A stretch of DNA of 64,000 nt from NCBI GenBank assembly GCA_963744575.1, contig CAVUUF010000023.1, positions 1 through 64,000 on the forward strand. Reading direction: 5' to 3'. The notes beneath the pieces are model-generated. The model saw nothing but the letters and a program-made list of their open reading frames with translations, did not search any database and was not told the DNA's origin. Source of the stretch: Palsa-504 sp963744575. GTDB lineage: Bacteria; Actinomycetota; Actinomycetes; Streptosporangiales; Streptosporangiaceae. Both the position numbers and the translations under genes were made by a program. Shown piece by piece: positions 1-7,890 of this stretch (within the stretch, counting starts at the first letter, position 1; the number at the start of each line of letters is the position of its first letter).

Positions 1-158
1 CTAGTGTCGTGAATCATTAATTCGGCCACAGTAGGCTGGGCACGGAAGGCTGAGGTTTGTTGACGGCCTGGTATCTACCGGCGGTGCGACTGCGGGTGAT
101 CGTGGCGCCCTGGGCGGGACGGGGTTCGGTACGCTGAGACGCCGGAAGGGGTGCCGTC

Positions 159-500
159 ATGGCCGGTGTGAGTAAGCAGCTGATCTGCCCGCGATGCGGG
201 CAGATGATGGCGGCGGCAGTCTTCCGAGTTTTTGGGGGACTGCGGATCACCACACCGGACGGGGTCCTCCTGCCCCCGGTGACCGGCCATTTGCTGCTCA
301 CGATCGCCGAGCAGCGGCTGAAATCCGCGTCGGCGGAGGACTACCCGGAGGCGAAGCGGCGGCTGGACTTCATTGTGCGCAATGCAGGTGACAGGCTTTA
401 TGACATCAAGTGCCCGGGCGGTCATTACACGCTTAAGACGGCACCCGAGATAACCAGGGCGATCCGCCGGGCGGCGGGCGATCAGGTCAGCCTGGCCTGA
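159..500 (+). CDS. small zinc-ribbon-like protein, function unknown
   Basis: A 113-residue protein that I do not recognise by name. It opens with a CPRCG knuckle (residues 10-14) and has a second cysteine/histidine group (CPGGH) near residue 86, so a single metal-binding ribbon is plausible. The middle is a charged helical stretch with several Arg/Lys residues. The start ATG at 159 follows a purine-rich AAGGGG about seven bases upstream. It stands alone, ahead of a gene on the other strand. A small DNA- or RNA-binding role is possible but is inference only. The codon use fits a real gene of this genome. Confidence 0.55.
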   Translation: MAGVSKQLICPRCGQMMAAAVFRVFGGLRITTPDGVLLPPVTGHLLLTIAEQRLKSASAEDYPEAKRRLDFIVRNAGDRLYDIKCPGGHYTLKTAPEITRAIRRAAGDQVSLA

Positions 501-663
501 CCACTAGCCGCCTGCTCACTCTCCGGCCCGTCCGTCGCTCATCATCGGTCAGGTCCAGCGGCACCAGCTTCGGGCTCGGCACCAGTCCCACCTAACCTCC
601 GGGATTCAACTCCTGGCCGGTGATCAGCGGTTTTTCGTGGGTTCAGCGTGCTGAGCTGCCGGT

Positions 664-2223
664 TTAGGGTCGTGGCGGTGGCGCGGGGTTGCACCCGTTG
701 GGTGCGGCGGGTTCACGGACCAGCCGATTGGTGCTCGTCGGCCGCATGGTTGTCCGGTCAGCGGCCATGCCGGCCAATGCCGTCACGCCGAGGACCGCGG
801 CGACCGGGATCAGGGAGAGTTGCGGCAGTTCGTACCGCCAGTCGAAGGTGACGATGGCAAACGGAGGCGCGAACGCGGCGACGGCACCGATCGTGAAAAG
901 CAGGCAGGGGGCGCGCAGGCTGCTGCGCCGCGCCCGGCCGATCCCGGCCATGGCCGCCACGCCGAGCGCAAGGCCGGCGGCGAGCAGTGGCCCGGGCACA
1001 TGGAACTCCCGGCCGTAGCCGGTCAGGAAACCAGCTAGCGCGGGCTGGACGTGAGGGCCGCGGCCGGTGGAGGCACGGAGCGTAGCCATTTCGTCTTTGT
1101 CGGCCGGGAAGTAGGTGTGGAACTGCTGATACCAGGTTGGGTAGTGCTCGGGCCCGTCCCCGCGCACCGGGGAGAAGCTGTAGAGGATATCGTCGGCCAC
1201 CACCTTCAGGTAGGTCAGCGGCTGGTGTTGGATGATCCGCCAGTCAAAGTCGTTGACGATGCGGCCCGTGCTCATACCTGGTGGCGGCTTGAAGGTGACC
1301 AGCGGCGACTGTCGCCCCCACATGTAGAAGTCCGGGTTGCGCTGCGCGGGCGGCTGCCGCGGGCACAGCGGCCGCTCGTACCAGGGCAGCGACACGTCCG
1401 TGCAGTCGGCGAACTGCACGATCCGCCCGTACATGAACTGGCTGTCGTAGCTGACGAAGTCGAACCGTCCGTGCGACACCTGGTACCAGCCGAGGTAGCC
1501 GAGCACCGGGGCCAGGAAGCCGGCGAGCAGCAGCGCCGTCCGCGCCGCGAGGCGGCGCCTGGGCCGGACGACGGCCAGCAGGTACAGCACGGCGGGGATC
1601 ATCACGAGCAGGTCGGATTCCCTGATGATCGTGGCGGCGGCGAGCAGCAGACCGGCGACGGCGGGCGCCGTCTTGCCGATCGCGTCATGTCTCCATACCA
1701 GGACGACCAGCGCCGCCACGAGCAGGAAGGTCGCGCTGACATCGGTAAGGACGTACTGCTCGATGTCGAGTTGGAGGGGGTCGGACAAGACGGGGACGGT
1801 CGCCAGCGCGGCCAGCCAGCGCCGGGCGCGGAAGTGGACGAGAACAGCGTAGATCAGCACGGCTGTGGCCAGCCCGAGCAGGTGCTGCGCGGCAGCGACC
1901 ACCGTGAGGTTGCGGGTCAGCACCGCCGGGATTAGTAGCAGCGAGTAACCGCTGGTGCGCAGAGAGTCCGGATACCAGTGTCCGGTGGCAAAATGCCAAG
2001 CGTACTCAAGGTACCGCTCGCTGTCCGGGAAGATCAACGCGGGCTGGTAGGCCAGCTGCACCACGGCGCGCAGCGCGGTGGCGCATCCGGCGACGGCGGC
2101 GAACAGCCAGTGCCGGCGCAGCATGCCCCGGCAGCGTCCGGCGACCTCGTGTGACATTCGCCGGAACCAGGCGAGCGCCGACATGGCGACGCGGGAGCCG
2201 GGCGACGGGAACATAGTGTCCAC
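664..2223 (-). CDS. polytopic membrane protein, GT-C glycosyltransferase-like
   Basis: A 519-residue integral membrane protein with about ten hydrophobic segments. After the first segment comes a luminal-type loop with FPDSERYLEYA (near residue 66), an acidic D/E arrangement like the first-loop catalytic motif of GT-C glycosyltransferases (ArnT/PMT/GT39 type) that use polyprenyl-phosphate sugars. A large extracytoplasmic loop with several Cys, Trp and Tyr residues lies between about residues 255 and 400, followed by further membrane helices. The start is taken as GTG 2223, with ATG 2214 as an alternative; a GAGAGGGG ribosome site precedes both. The assignment rests on topology and one motif, so the substrate is unknown. 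It is monocistronic next to an IS-rich stretch. Confidence 0.65.
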   Translation of the reverse strand: MDTMFPSPGSRVAMSALAWFRRMSHEVAGRCRGMLRRHWLFAAVAGCATALRAVVQLAYQPALIFPDSERYLEYAWHFATGHWYPDSLRTSGYSLLLIPAVLTRNLTVVAAAQHLLGLATAVLIYAVLVHFRARRWLAALATVPVLSDPLQLDIEQYVLTDVSATFLLVAALVVLVWRHDAIGKTAPAVAGLLLAAATIIRESDLLVMIPAVLYLLAVVRPRRRLAARTALLLAGFLAPVLGYLGWYQVSHGRFDFVSYDSQFMYGRIVQFADCTDVSLPWYERPLCPRQPPAQRNPDFYMWGRQSPLVTFKPPPGMSTGRIVNDFDWRIIQHQPLTYLKVVADDILYSFSPVRGDGPEHYPTWYQQFHTYFPADKDEMATLRASTGRGPHVQPALAGFLTGYGREFHVPGPLLAAGLALGVAAMAGIGRARRSSLRAPCLLFTIGAVAAFAPPFAIVTFDWRYELPQLSLIPVAAVLGVTALAGMAADRTTMRPTSTNRLVREPAAPNGCNPAPPPRP

Positions 2224-2407
2224 CTAACCCCTCTCCCAACGAGGAGGTGCGGCGATCCTATGGCATGCCGACCTGCCTCCAGACCGTGCGGCTGCTTGAG
2301 CAGGCCACCAGGGCAGCGCTTCCTGCTGCAAGAGGCCATCGCGCGTGGCAGCCGCTGACGCCCCTCGGGCATGCGGCGCGGCCGCGCGTGGCCGGGTTCT
2401 GCGGGCG

Positions 2408-2475
2408 AAGAGCGCCCTGGGTCGGGAAATTATCCGGTTACCACACCATTACATTTCCCGGGCAGGAGCGCTCTT
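2408..2475 (+). promoter_or_regulatory. hairpin covering the IS1380 transposase ribosome site
   Basis: Arms 2408-2430 and 2453-2475 pair at 18 of 23 positions; both ends (AAGAGCGC and CGGGAAAT) are perfect and the loop is 22 nt. The right arm contains the AGGAG that would serve the transposase start at 2480. Such structures commonly protect IS elements from read-through expression. This is seen directly; the role is inferred. Confidence 0.5.
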
Positions 2476-2479
2476 CGTC

Positions 2480-3908
2480 ATGGATGATACGCGGTGGGAT
2501 CACGGGCTGATGGTGACCGGCGAGGGCCAGGGCCTGGCCGGGCACGCCGGGGCAGTACTGCTGCGGAAGCTGGCCGACCGGGCCGGGCTGACCGCGGCGC
2601 TGGGGTCGGCGCTGGCGCGCAAGGGGAAGTTCCCGCTGGTGGACCGCGGTGTGGCGCTGGTGTCCATGGCGGTGGCGATCGCGCTGGGGGCCACCAGCAT
2701 GAACGACATCGCCCTGCTGGCTCACCACGCCCCGGTGCTGGCTGCTGAGCCGAGAGACACCACGGTGCGGCGGACGCTGGAGCTAGCCGATCCGCGCACC
2801 CTGGACAAGATCGCCCGGGCGCGGGCGGCGGTCCGGGCGCACGTCTGGTCACTGATCTGCGCGCGGCCGGCCGGGTTCCCCTGGCTCGAGGTTGCCGGGA
2901 AGCTGCTGGCGGGCTGGCTGGTCATCGACCTGGACGGCACGCTGATCACCGCCCGCAGCGACAAGGAAGGCGCCGCGCCCACCTTCAAGATGGGCTACGG
3001 CTTCCACCCGCTGGGGGCCTGGTGCGCCAATACCGCCGAGTCGCTGGCGATGCTGCTGCGGCCGGGCAACGCCGGATCCAATACCTTCGCCGACCATCTC
3101 GCCGTGCTGACCGCGGCGCTCCGCCAGATCCCGGCCCGGATGCGGTCGCGGCTGCTGGTCCGCGTCGACGGGGCCGGCGCCAGCCACGACCTCATCGATC
3201 ACCTGCTGTCCCTGTGCACCCGGCGCCGCACCGTGCTGTTCCTCCGGGTGGGCCATCACCGAGGCCGATGAGCAGGCGATCGGGCTGCTGGCCGCCAGCG
3301 CCTGGCAGGCCGCGATGGACCAGGACGAGGTGGTGCAGCACGACAAGCACGTCGCCGAGATCACGCACCTGAACAGCCGGGCCACCGGATGGCCTGATGG
3401 CCTGCGGTGGATCGTGCGCCGCACCAGGCCCTCGCGCCGGCAGGCCAGGAACCTGACCGCCTTCCAGCGCGCCACCGGCTGGCGGTACTCCATCATCGTC
3501 ACCAACATCCCCGCGCGCGGGATACCCGGCGTGCCCGGCAGCCACCACGCCCAGTTCATCGACGTCCTGCACCGCCAGCACGCCGTCGTCGAGGACGGGG
3601 TACGCGCCGCGGAATCGATGGGCCTGCGCAATTTGCCGTCGAAGACCTGGGTGGTGAACTGCGGCTGGGTGCTGGCCGCCAACCTCGCCGCCGACCTGGC
3701 CGCCTGGTGCCGCCTGCTCGGCCTGTACGACTGCGCGGACCTCAAGGACGCCGAGCCGGACACGCTGCGCTACCGGCTGCTAAGCCTGCCCGCCCGGCTC
3801 GTCCGCCACGCCCGGCAGCGCGTGCTGAAGATCAGCCGCACCTGGCCCTGGAAGGAGGCATTCCTGGCCTGCTGGCACCGCCTGTGCGCACTACCCGCAC
3901 CCGCCTGA
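2480..3908 (+). pseudogene. IS1380-family transposase, one-base frameshift
   Basis: Two consecutive frames encode one IS1380-type DDE transposase. The first part (ATG 2480 to about 3242) has the family block VIDLDGTLITARSDKEGA followed by PTFKMGYGFHPLG around residues 150-180, containing the first catalytic Asp. The second part (about 3243-3908) resumes as GWAITEADEQAIGLL and runs through a Tyr-, Trp- and Arg-rich C-terminal domain to the stop at 3906. An extra C in TTCCTCC (3239-3245) accounts for the shift: removing it joins the frames as FSGWAITEAD. The total would be about 475 residues, as usual for the family. It is therefore a dead transposase or a sequencing error. A hairpin upstream covers its ribosome site. 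Confidence 0.85.
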
Positions 3909-4856
3909 CCAGCCACCCCGTCCACGCGACCCGGAAAGGAGGCCGCCCCGGCGCAGTCGGAGCCGGTGCCGCCCCGGGCACACCGGGTAGCACCGCCACC
4001 CGCCCGGGAACATGCGAACAGGACAAACAGCCGAAAACTGGCACAACACGATCAGCTGTTCCATCTTGGCGATCTCGCCGTTGAGGGCTGCGATGATCAC
4101 CGTCAGGGAGCTGACGGTGGCGGCGTAGACGGCGGCAACCGGCTGCGGCTGGTCCAGCTGCCCGGCGCGCAGCGCGGCCAGGATGGCGTCGGTCTTGCCG
4201 GCGATGTCGCGGCGACGGGCGCGCTTGAGCGCAGCGGCCACCTGCGCCCGGGTCAGCCTGGCGGCCCGGGCCGGGCCGGGGGCCTTGGCCAGCAGCTCCA
4301 GCGCATCAGGCGCATCCAGGTCCTCGAAGGCCTCCAGCGCGGCGGGGAAGTACTCCCGCAGCTGGTGCCGCAGCCGCTGCACCTGCCGGGTCCGCTCCCA
4401 GATCAGCGTCTGGTGGACGCGGGCGGCCACCTTGATGGCCTGGGCCTCGGCGCTGTCACCGGCCACCGGCCGCAGCTGATGGGAGTCGGTGCGCACCATG
4501 TCCGCCATGGTGTGCGCGTCGGCCTTATCGCTTTTGGCCCCGGAGGTGACGTGCCGTTCCCGGTACCGGGCCACCTGCCGCGGGTTGATCGCGTAGACCG
4601 TATAGCCCGCCGCGCGCAGCGCCATCACCCACAGGCCCCGGTCGGTCTCGATGCCGACCGCCACCTCACCCGGCTCGGTATCCGGCCCAGCGAACTGGCC
4701 GATCAGCGCGTGGAAGCGGGTGATCCCGGCGATCCCCTCCGGGAGCCGCGCCCGGCCCAGCACCCGGCCCTGCTCGTCTTGCACCTCGATGTCGTGATGA
4801 TCTTCAGCCCAGTCATCGCCGGCGAACAGCACACCAGCCTCCCCTCGATCCGTCAC
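3891..4856 (-). pseudogene. IS110-family transposase, C-terminal domain lost
   Basis: The first 267 residues match the RuvC-like DEDD half of IS110-type transposases. Acidic residues are seen at D14/D15, E70 (GIETD), D110 and D113 (KSDKADAH), followed by the long helical linker ending in AALNGEIAKMEQ. IS110 proteins normally continue for about 130 residues into the Transposase_20 domain with its catalytic serine, but here the reading frame becomes Arg/Gly/Cys-rich filler after about position 4055, where the IS1380 flank begins. The catalytic serine region is missing, so it should be inactive. The start at ATG 4856 gives the expected N-terminus. Its 3' end overlaps the tail of the IS1380 gene. 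Confidence 0.85.
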
Positions 4857-5906
4857 ATCAATTAACAGCCGCGGCAGCGGGAGGAGAACACCAACGGCCT
4901 AATGGATCAGTGCTCACGCCGCAGGCGGGCACGACACCCCTTCAGTGGTACTGCTCTCCTCACGGCCAGGCGAGGGCACGGTCTCTGCATAGGGCTGGAC
5001 AGTCCGCCCAGGCTCCGGGAGTGCTCACTCGCCGGCCGCTACCGGATCCGAGTCTGCCCTGTGGTCGACCCGGTACCTCCCATTAGGCTTCCCGACTTGG
5101 CCGAGGCCGGCGCCTTCATCGTTATCCACTTTTCCACAGTCTCGCCCGTCCACAGCCTCACAGCGGCTGACCAGCCTGTTTACCCAAAGCATCCACAGGG
5201 CTATCCACAGGGCGCTAGCGTTGCACCCCCGGGGCTGGCGTGATAGGAGCGTGCTCTCATGCTGGCCCTGGGCTCCCGTACAGCGGTCAGCCTGCCCGCC
5301 ATCGTTACCGTCCAGGCCAGCAGCCGTCCGCGCACGTGCCCCGACTGAGTGACGAAGTGAGTGAGGATCGCCACCGCCAATGGCGGACGCCGGCCGGCGC
5401 GCGGACGGCCTGCCGCAGGCCATGCCTGCTGCCGGCGCTGGCAGCCAGCGCCGGTACCTGGCTTCGGGTCGAACGGGGTCACCGCGCACAGGCCCGGGGG
5501 CATCGGGGTATGGCCGGCCCGGGGCCGGAGCGCGCGGGCGGTGATCGCCGCGCGACGGCTGTTGCGCCAGGAGGCGACCTGCGGCGGACCTGAAGATTCA
5601 AGGCTTCCGGGGACCAGGGGCCAGGACAACCAGGGAGTTCCCGCAGGGACCGGGGATCCCGGCCGGGCCGGTAGCAGAGCCATCGGCACCGGGCCATGTA
5701 GCCTTCACCAGGTCCGCCATCCGGACCCTCGCGCGTCCGGGACGAAGAGGCCCCCGGGTTCAGATCCGGCCACCCCGGCCCCCGTCACGGCCCTGCCCGG
5801 TGGTTGCGCTGCTGGCCCGGCGGGCACATGCTGATCAGCAAAGAGCCCGGAAGCCGGCGAGCGGCGCCCGGACCGCCGCTGAGCAGCCGACCGAGCGGAG
5901 GATCGA
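4857..5906. other. 1.05 kb without a convincing gene
   Basis: Several frames are open here, as expected at this GC content, but none has a recognisable motif, consistent codon use and a ribosome site. The only distinctive structure is the run of DnaA-box-like words at 5122-5209. The stretch lies between the IS110 remnant and a small membrane protein and is probably degraded accessory DNA. Confidence 0.5.
5122..5209 (+). other. cluster of DnaA-box-like nonamers
   Basis: Five words close to the DnaA box TTATCCACA/TTGTCCACA lie in 88 bp, all in one orientation: TTATCCACT (5122), TTTTCCACA (5130), CCGTCCACA (5146), GCATCCACA (5189) and CTATCCACA (5201). The region is less GC-rich than its surroundings. 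No dnaA, dnaN or plasmid rep gene is nearby, so this is not the usual oriC context. It could be a relic of an episome, a DnaA-titration site or chance. Confidence 0.4.
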
Positions 5907-6074
5907 ATGCTTGCCTTCATCTTGTTCCTGGTGATCGTGGCCATCGTGCTGGGCATCGTGGGCGTCGTCGTCAAGGGCCTGCTCTACCTGCTGTTCATCG
6001 GCATCGTGGTGTTCCTCGCCGGGCTTCTCCTCGGCACCCTGCGAACGCGGCGCCGCAGCCGCCGCGCCCGGTAA
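5907..6074 (+). CDS. small hydrophobic membrane protein
   Basis: A 55-residue protein that starts MLAFILFLVIVAIVLGIVG and has two hydrophobic helices (about residues 2-20 and 25-44) joined by VVKG, then an Arg-rich tail RTRRRSRRAR ending at TAA 6072. This architecture is common among short 'hydrophobic protein' entries of actinomycetes, whose function is not established. A GGAGG lies about six bases before ATG 5907, the best ribosome site in this neighbourhood. The Arg-rich tail predicts a cytoplasmic C-terminus. It sits between non-coding DNA and a hairpin that may act as its terminator. Confidence 0.7.
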   Translation: MLAFILFLVIVAIVLGIVGVVVKGLLYLLFIGIVVFLAGLLLGTLRTRRRSRRAR

Positions 6075-6148
6075 CCCCTCCCCACGCCTGCTGATACCGG
6101 GCAGACGCGGCGCAGCACCAAAGTGCAGCAACCGGACCGATCTCAACC

Positions 6149-6213
6149 GGCGGTTTCTAGCGGTCGTCGCAACCCCAGAACCCATCGGGTGTTGCGACGA
6201 CCGCTAAACCGCC
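6149..6213. repeat. long near-perfect inverted repeat (about 25-bp arms)
   Basis: Left arm 6149-6173 and right arm 6191-6213 match except for a two-base CT insertion in the left arm; CCC and GGG next to the loop can extend the stem. The core is AGCGGTCGTCGCAAC. It lies 75 bp after the small membrane gene and directly abuts the point where the aph-like reading frame loses its N-terminus. It may be a terminator or a MITE-like scar; no poly-T tract follows. Confidence 0.6.
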
Positions 6214-6753
6214 ATCTGGCGTGACCACGTGCTCGTGCATCTCGGCGCGCTCATCCGTGCGTATCACGATGCCGCGGCGACGTTTCCGTGGGCTGGCCGT
6301 GAATGGATGTTCGAGCCCCGGCAGCCTGCTGAGACGGTCTGTCACAATGAACTCTTCCCGTGGAACACCGTCTTTCGGTCGGGCAAGCCGGTGGCCTTCA
6401 TCGATTGGGACACCGCGGCGCCGGGGCCTCGCGCTTGGGACCTCGGACTCGCTGTGTGGCGTTGGGTACCGTTTTCGCGTGACGAGAAGTGTCGAGCAAT
6501 CGGACTCCCGACCGGAATCGCGGAGAAGGCGCGCCGGTTTCGCTTGCTGCTCGACGCCTACGGTATCGAGCCTGACATCGGCATCGTCCTGGCAGGGATC
6601 GAGCGGATGCGGAATTTCCTGGACCATTTGTCGAGGTTGGTCGCCGACGGTTCTGAGTGGGAGGTGGAGCTCGCTCGTCGCGGTGTGCTGGACGAGTTGG
6701 CGCTTGAGATCGCATGGGTGAAGGAGCACGCTGCTGCCCTTGTGGAGTCGTGA
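6208..6753 (+). pseudogene. C-terminal part of an APH-type phosphotransferase
   Basis: The frame encodes the catalytic and C-terminal half of an aminoglycoside/choline-kinase-like phosphotransferase. CHNELFPWNTVF matches the Brenner catalytic loop (HxDxxxxN, here with Glu in place of Asp) and AFIDWDTA is the Mg-binding IDWD motif; a helical tail follows. Family members have another 80-110 N-terminal residues with the nucleotide-binding lobe, which are absent: the frame meets TAA at 6205, inside the adjoining hairpin. A restart at ATG 6229 would give 174 residues without an ATP site. Codon use is less GC-biased than in the neighbours (many CAT, TAT and CGT codons), suggesting transfer. Probably non-functional. 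Confidence 0.75.
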
Positions 6754-6964
6754 CCGGCAAGCGGGTGCGCCACCGCCGGCCCCCGGCCGCGGCTGCGGCA
6801 GAGGCAGGGCATGGTCATGGCTGGCTGTGGATGGCGATGGGATTATCACCGGGGCTGCTGGGCGGGGGTCCCAGGATCGTGCAACCTACCTTGGCCATGG
6901 CAGTGGCCACGGCGTCGGGCGTGCAGGCCCAGTCGTCCGGCGGTGGGTTCCGCAGATCCCACCC

Positions 6965-7190
6965 TGCTTCCAGAACGCATACTTCCCGCTGCTCATCCCG
7001 CAGAGCTACATGGAGCGCGAGGCTGAGCACGTCGAGGGGTTCGCGCCGGAGTTGTTCACGGTCACCCACCCGGGCGGCAAGGAACTGGAGGAGCCACTGG
7101 TCATCCGGCCGACGTCGGAAACGATCACCGGGTAGATGATGGCCAAGTGGATCAGCTCCTACCGGGACCTGGGCTTACTGAGCCGCTGCC
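6965..7190 (+). pseudogene. proS: prolyl-tRNA synthetase fragment
   Basis: The frame encodes QNAYFPLLIPQSYMEREAEH, continuing through EGFAPELFTVTH and EEPLVIRPTSETI. This is the class II synthetase motif-2 neighbourhood of archaeal/eukaryotic-type ProS. A TAG at 7133 replaces the expected Glu codon (normally GEYMAKW), after which MAKWISSYRDLGLL continues in frame for about 50 bases and then stops resembling the family. Only about 75 of some 470 codons survive, with no start region and no C-terminal anticodon-binding domain. It must be a relic of a duplicated or transferred synthetase; the working gene should lie elsewhere. Confidence 0.8.
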
Positions 7191-7315
7191 GGGCGGCCAG
7201 GCGCGGGGCGCGTGCCCGGGCATGCGGCTGCTCTTGCGTGACCGGTCCGGCCGCATCATTCTTGGACTTGGACTAGGTAATGGCGAGGTCATCGTGACTA
7301 CCCTGGGGCAGGCTC

Positions 7316-7687
7316 ATGGCCGGTGATAGATATGAGCGAAACCGGGTCCTCGGCTTCCCCGTAGGAACCAACCCGCATGCCCGGCCGGGCCGGGAACCGG
7401 CCGGGCCGGACCGGGAACCGCAGCGGGTGATGGGAATTCCCGTCGACGGCCTCGGTCCCGTCGACCTCGACTGGCTGCGGTCATGGGCGCATCCCGTCCG
7501 TGTGTACCAGCGATGGATGCGGCGGCGGCGCCCGGGTCCCTACCCCACGGACGACGATCCCCGGGAACATCGCCACTTACCCGAACCCCAGAAACCCTGG
7601 TCCTGCAGCTCCGCGAATCCGGCCTGCACCGGGGGCAACATCAGCCCGGCCCAGCTGGCCGGGCTCTGGAATGGCGAAACGGCCTAG
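7316..7687 (+). CDS. hypothetical protein
   Basis: A 123-residue reading frame with codon use in keeping with the genome but no family I recognise. It is rich in Arg, Pro and Gly. The central stretch VDLDWLRSWAHPVRVYQRW looks like a folded helix, and the C-terminal part has two Cys residues (CSSANPACTGG). The ATG at 7316 has only a weak GGGGCAGG upstream. It lies in the degraded zone before the MFS exporter, which transcribes towards it. It may be a real orphan gene or a chance open frame; the evidence is thin. Confidence 0.3.
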   Translation: MAGDRYERNRVLGFPVGTNPHARPGREPAGPDREPQRVMGIPVDGLGPVDLDWLRSWAHPVRVYQRWMRRRRPGPYPTDDDPREHRHLPEPQKPWSCSSANPACTGGNISPAQLAGLWNGETA

Positions 7688-7890
7688 AGACGGTCGCGGA
7701 GGGAAACGGCCATGACCGAACACGCGGTCCGGGTGACGCGGTCGGGACCCGTCACCACCGGCCACGATGGCCGCCAGCCAGGCCGCGGGGCGGGCATAGC
7801 AGACCATGGTCAGCCTCTCTTCGCGTGCCGTCGAGGGGTGGCCGTGCGCCGTTGCCGCCAATACCTGGATCGCTCAGATGGGCGGAAAGG

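Larger units (their letters stand above)
2408..4856. mobile_element. abutting IS1380-family and IS110-family remnants
   Basis: A frameshifted IS1380-type transposase gene on the plus strand runs into the 3' end of a truncated IS110-type transposase gene on the minus strand. The IS110 reading frame loses family similarity near 4055, which suggests that the IS1380 element inserted into it or deleted its end. Terminal inverted repeats and target duplications could not be placed with confidence, so the limits given are those of the coding remnants plus the leading hairpin. Confidence 0.6.

Noticed and set aside
5741..5780. GGGTTCAGATCC resembling a tRNA T-arm
   Set aside because: No acceptor, D or anticodon stems can be formed around it, and the invariant A58 is G.
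4902..5834. Several overlapping 100-160 codon frames between the IS110 remnant and the small membrane gene
   Set aside because: None shows a domain, ribosome site or consistent codon periodicity; all are probably chance openings at high GC.
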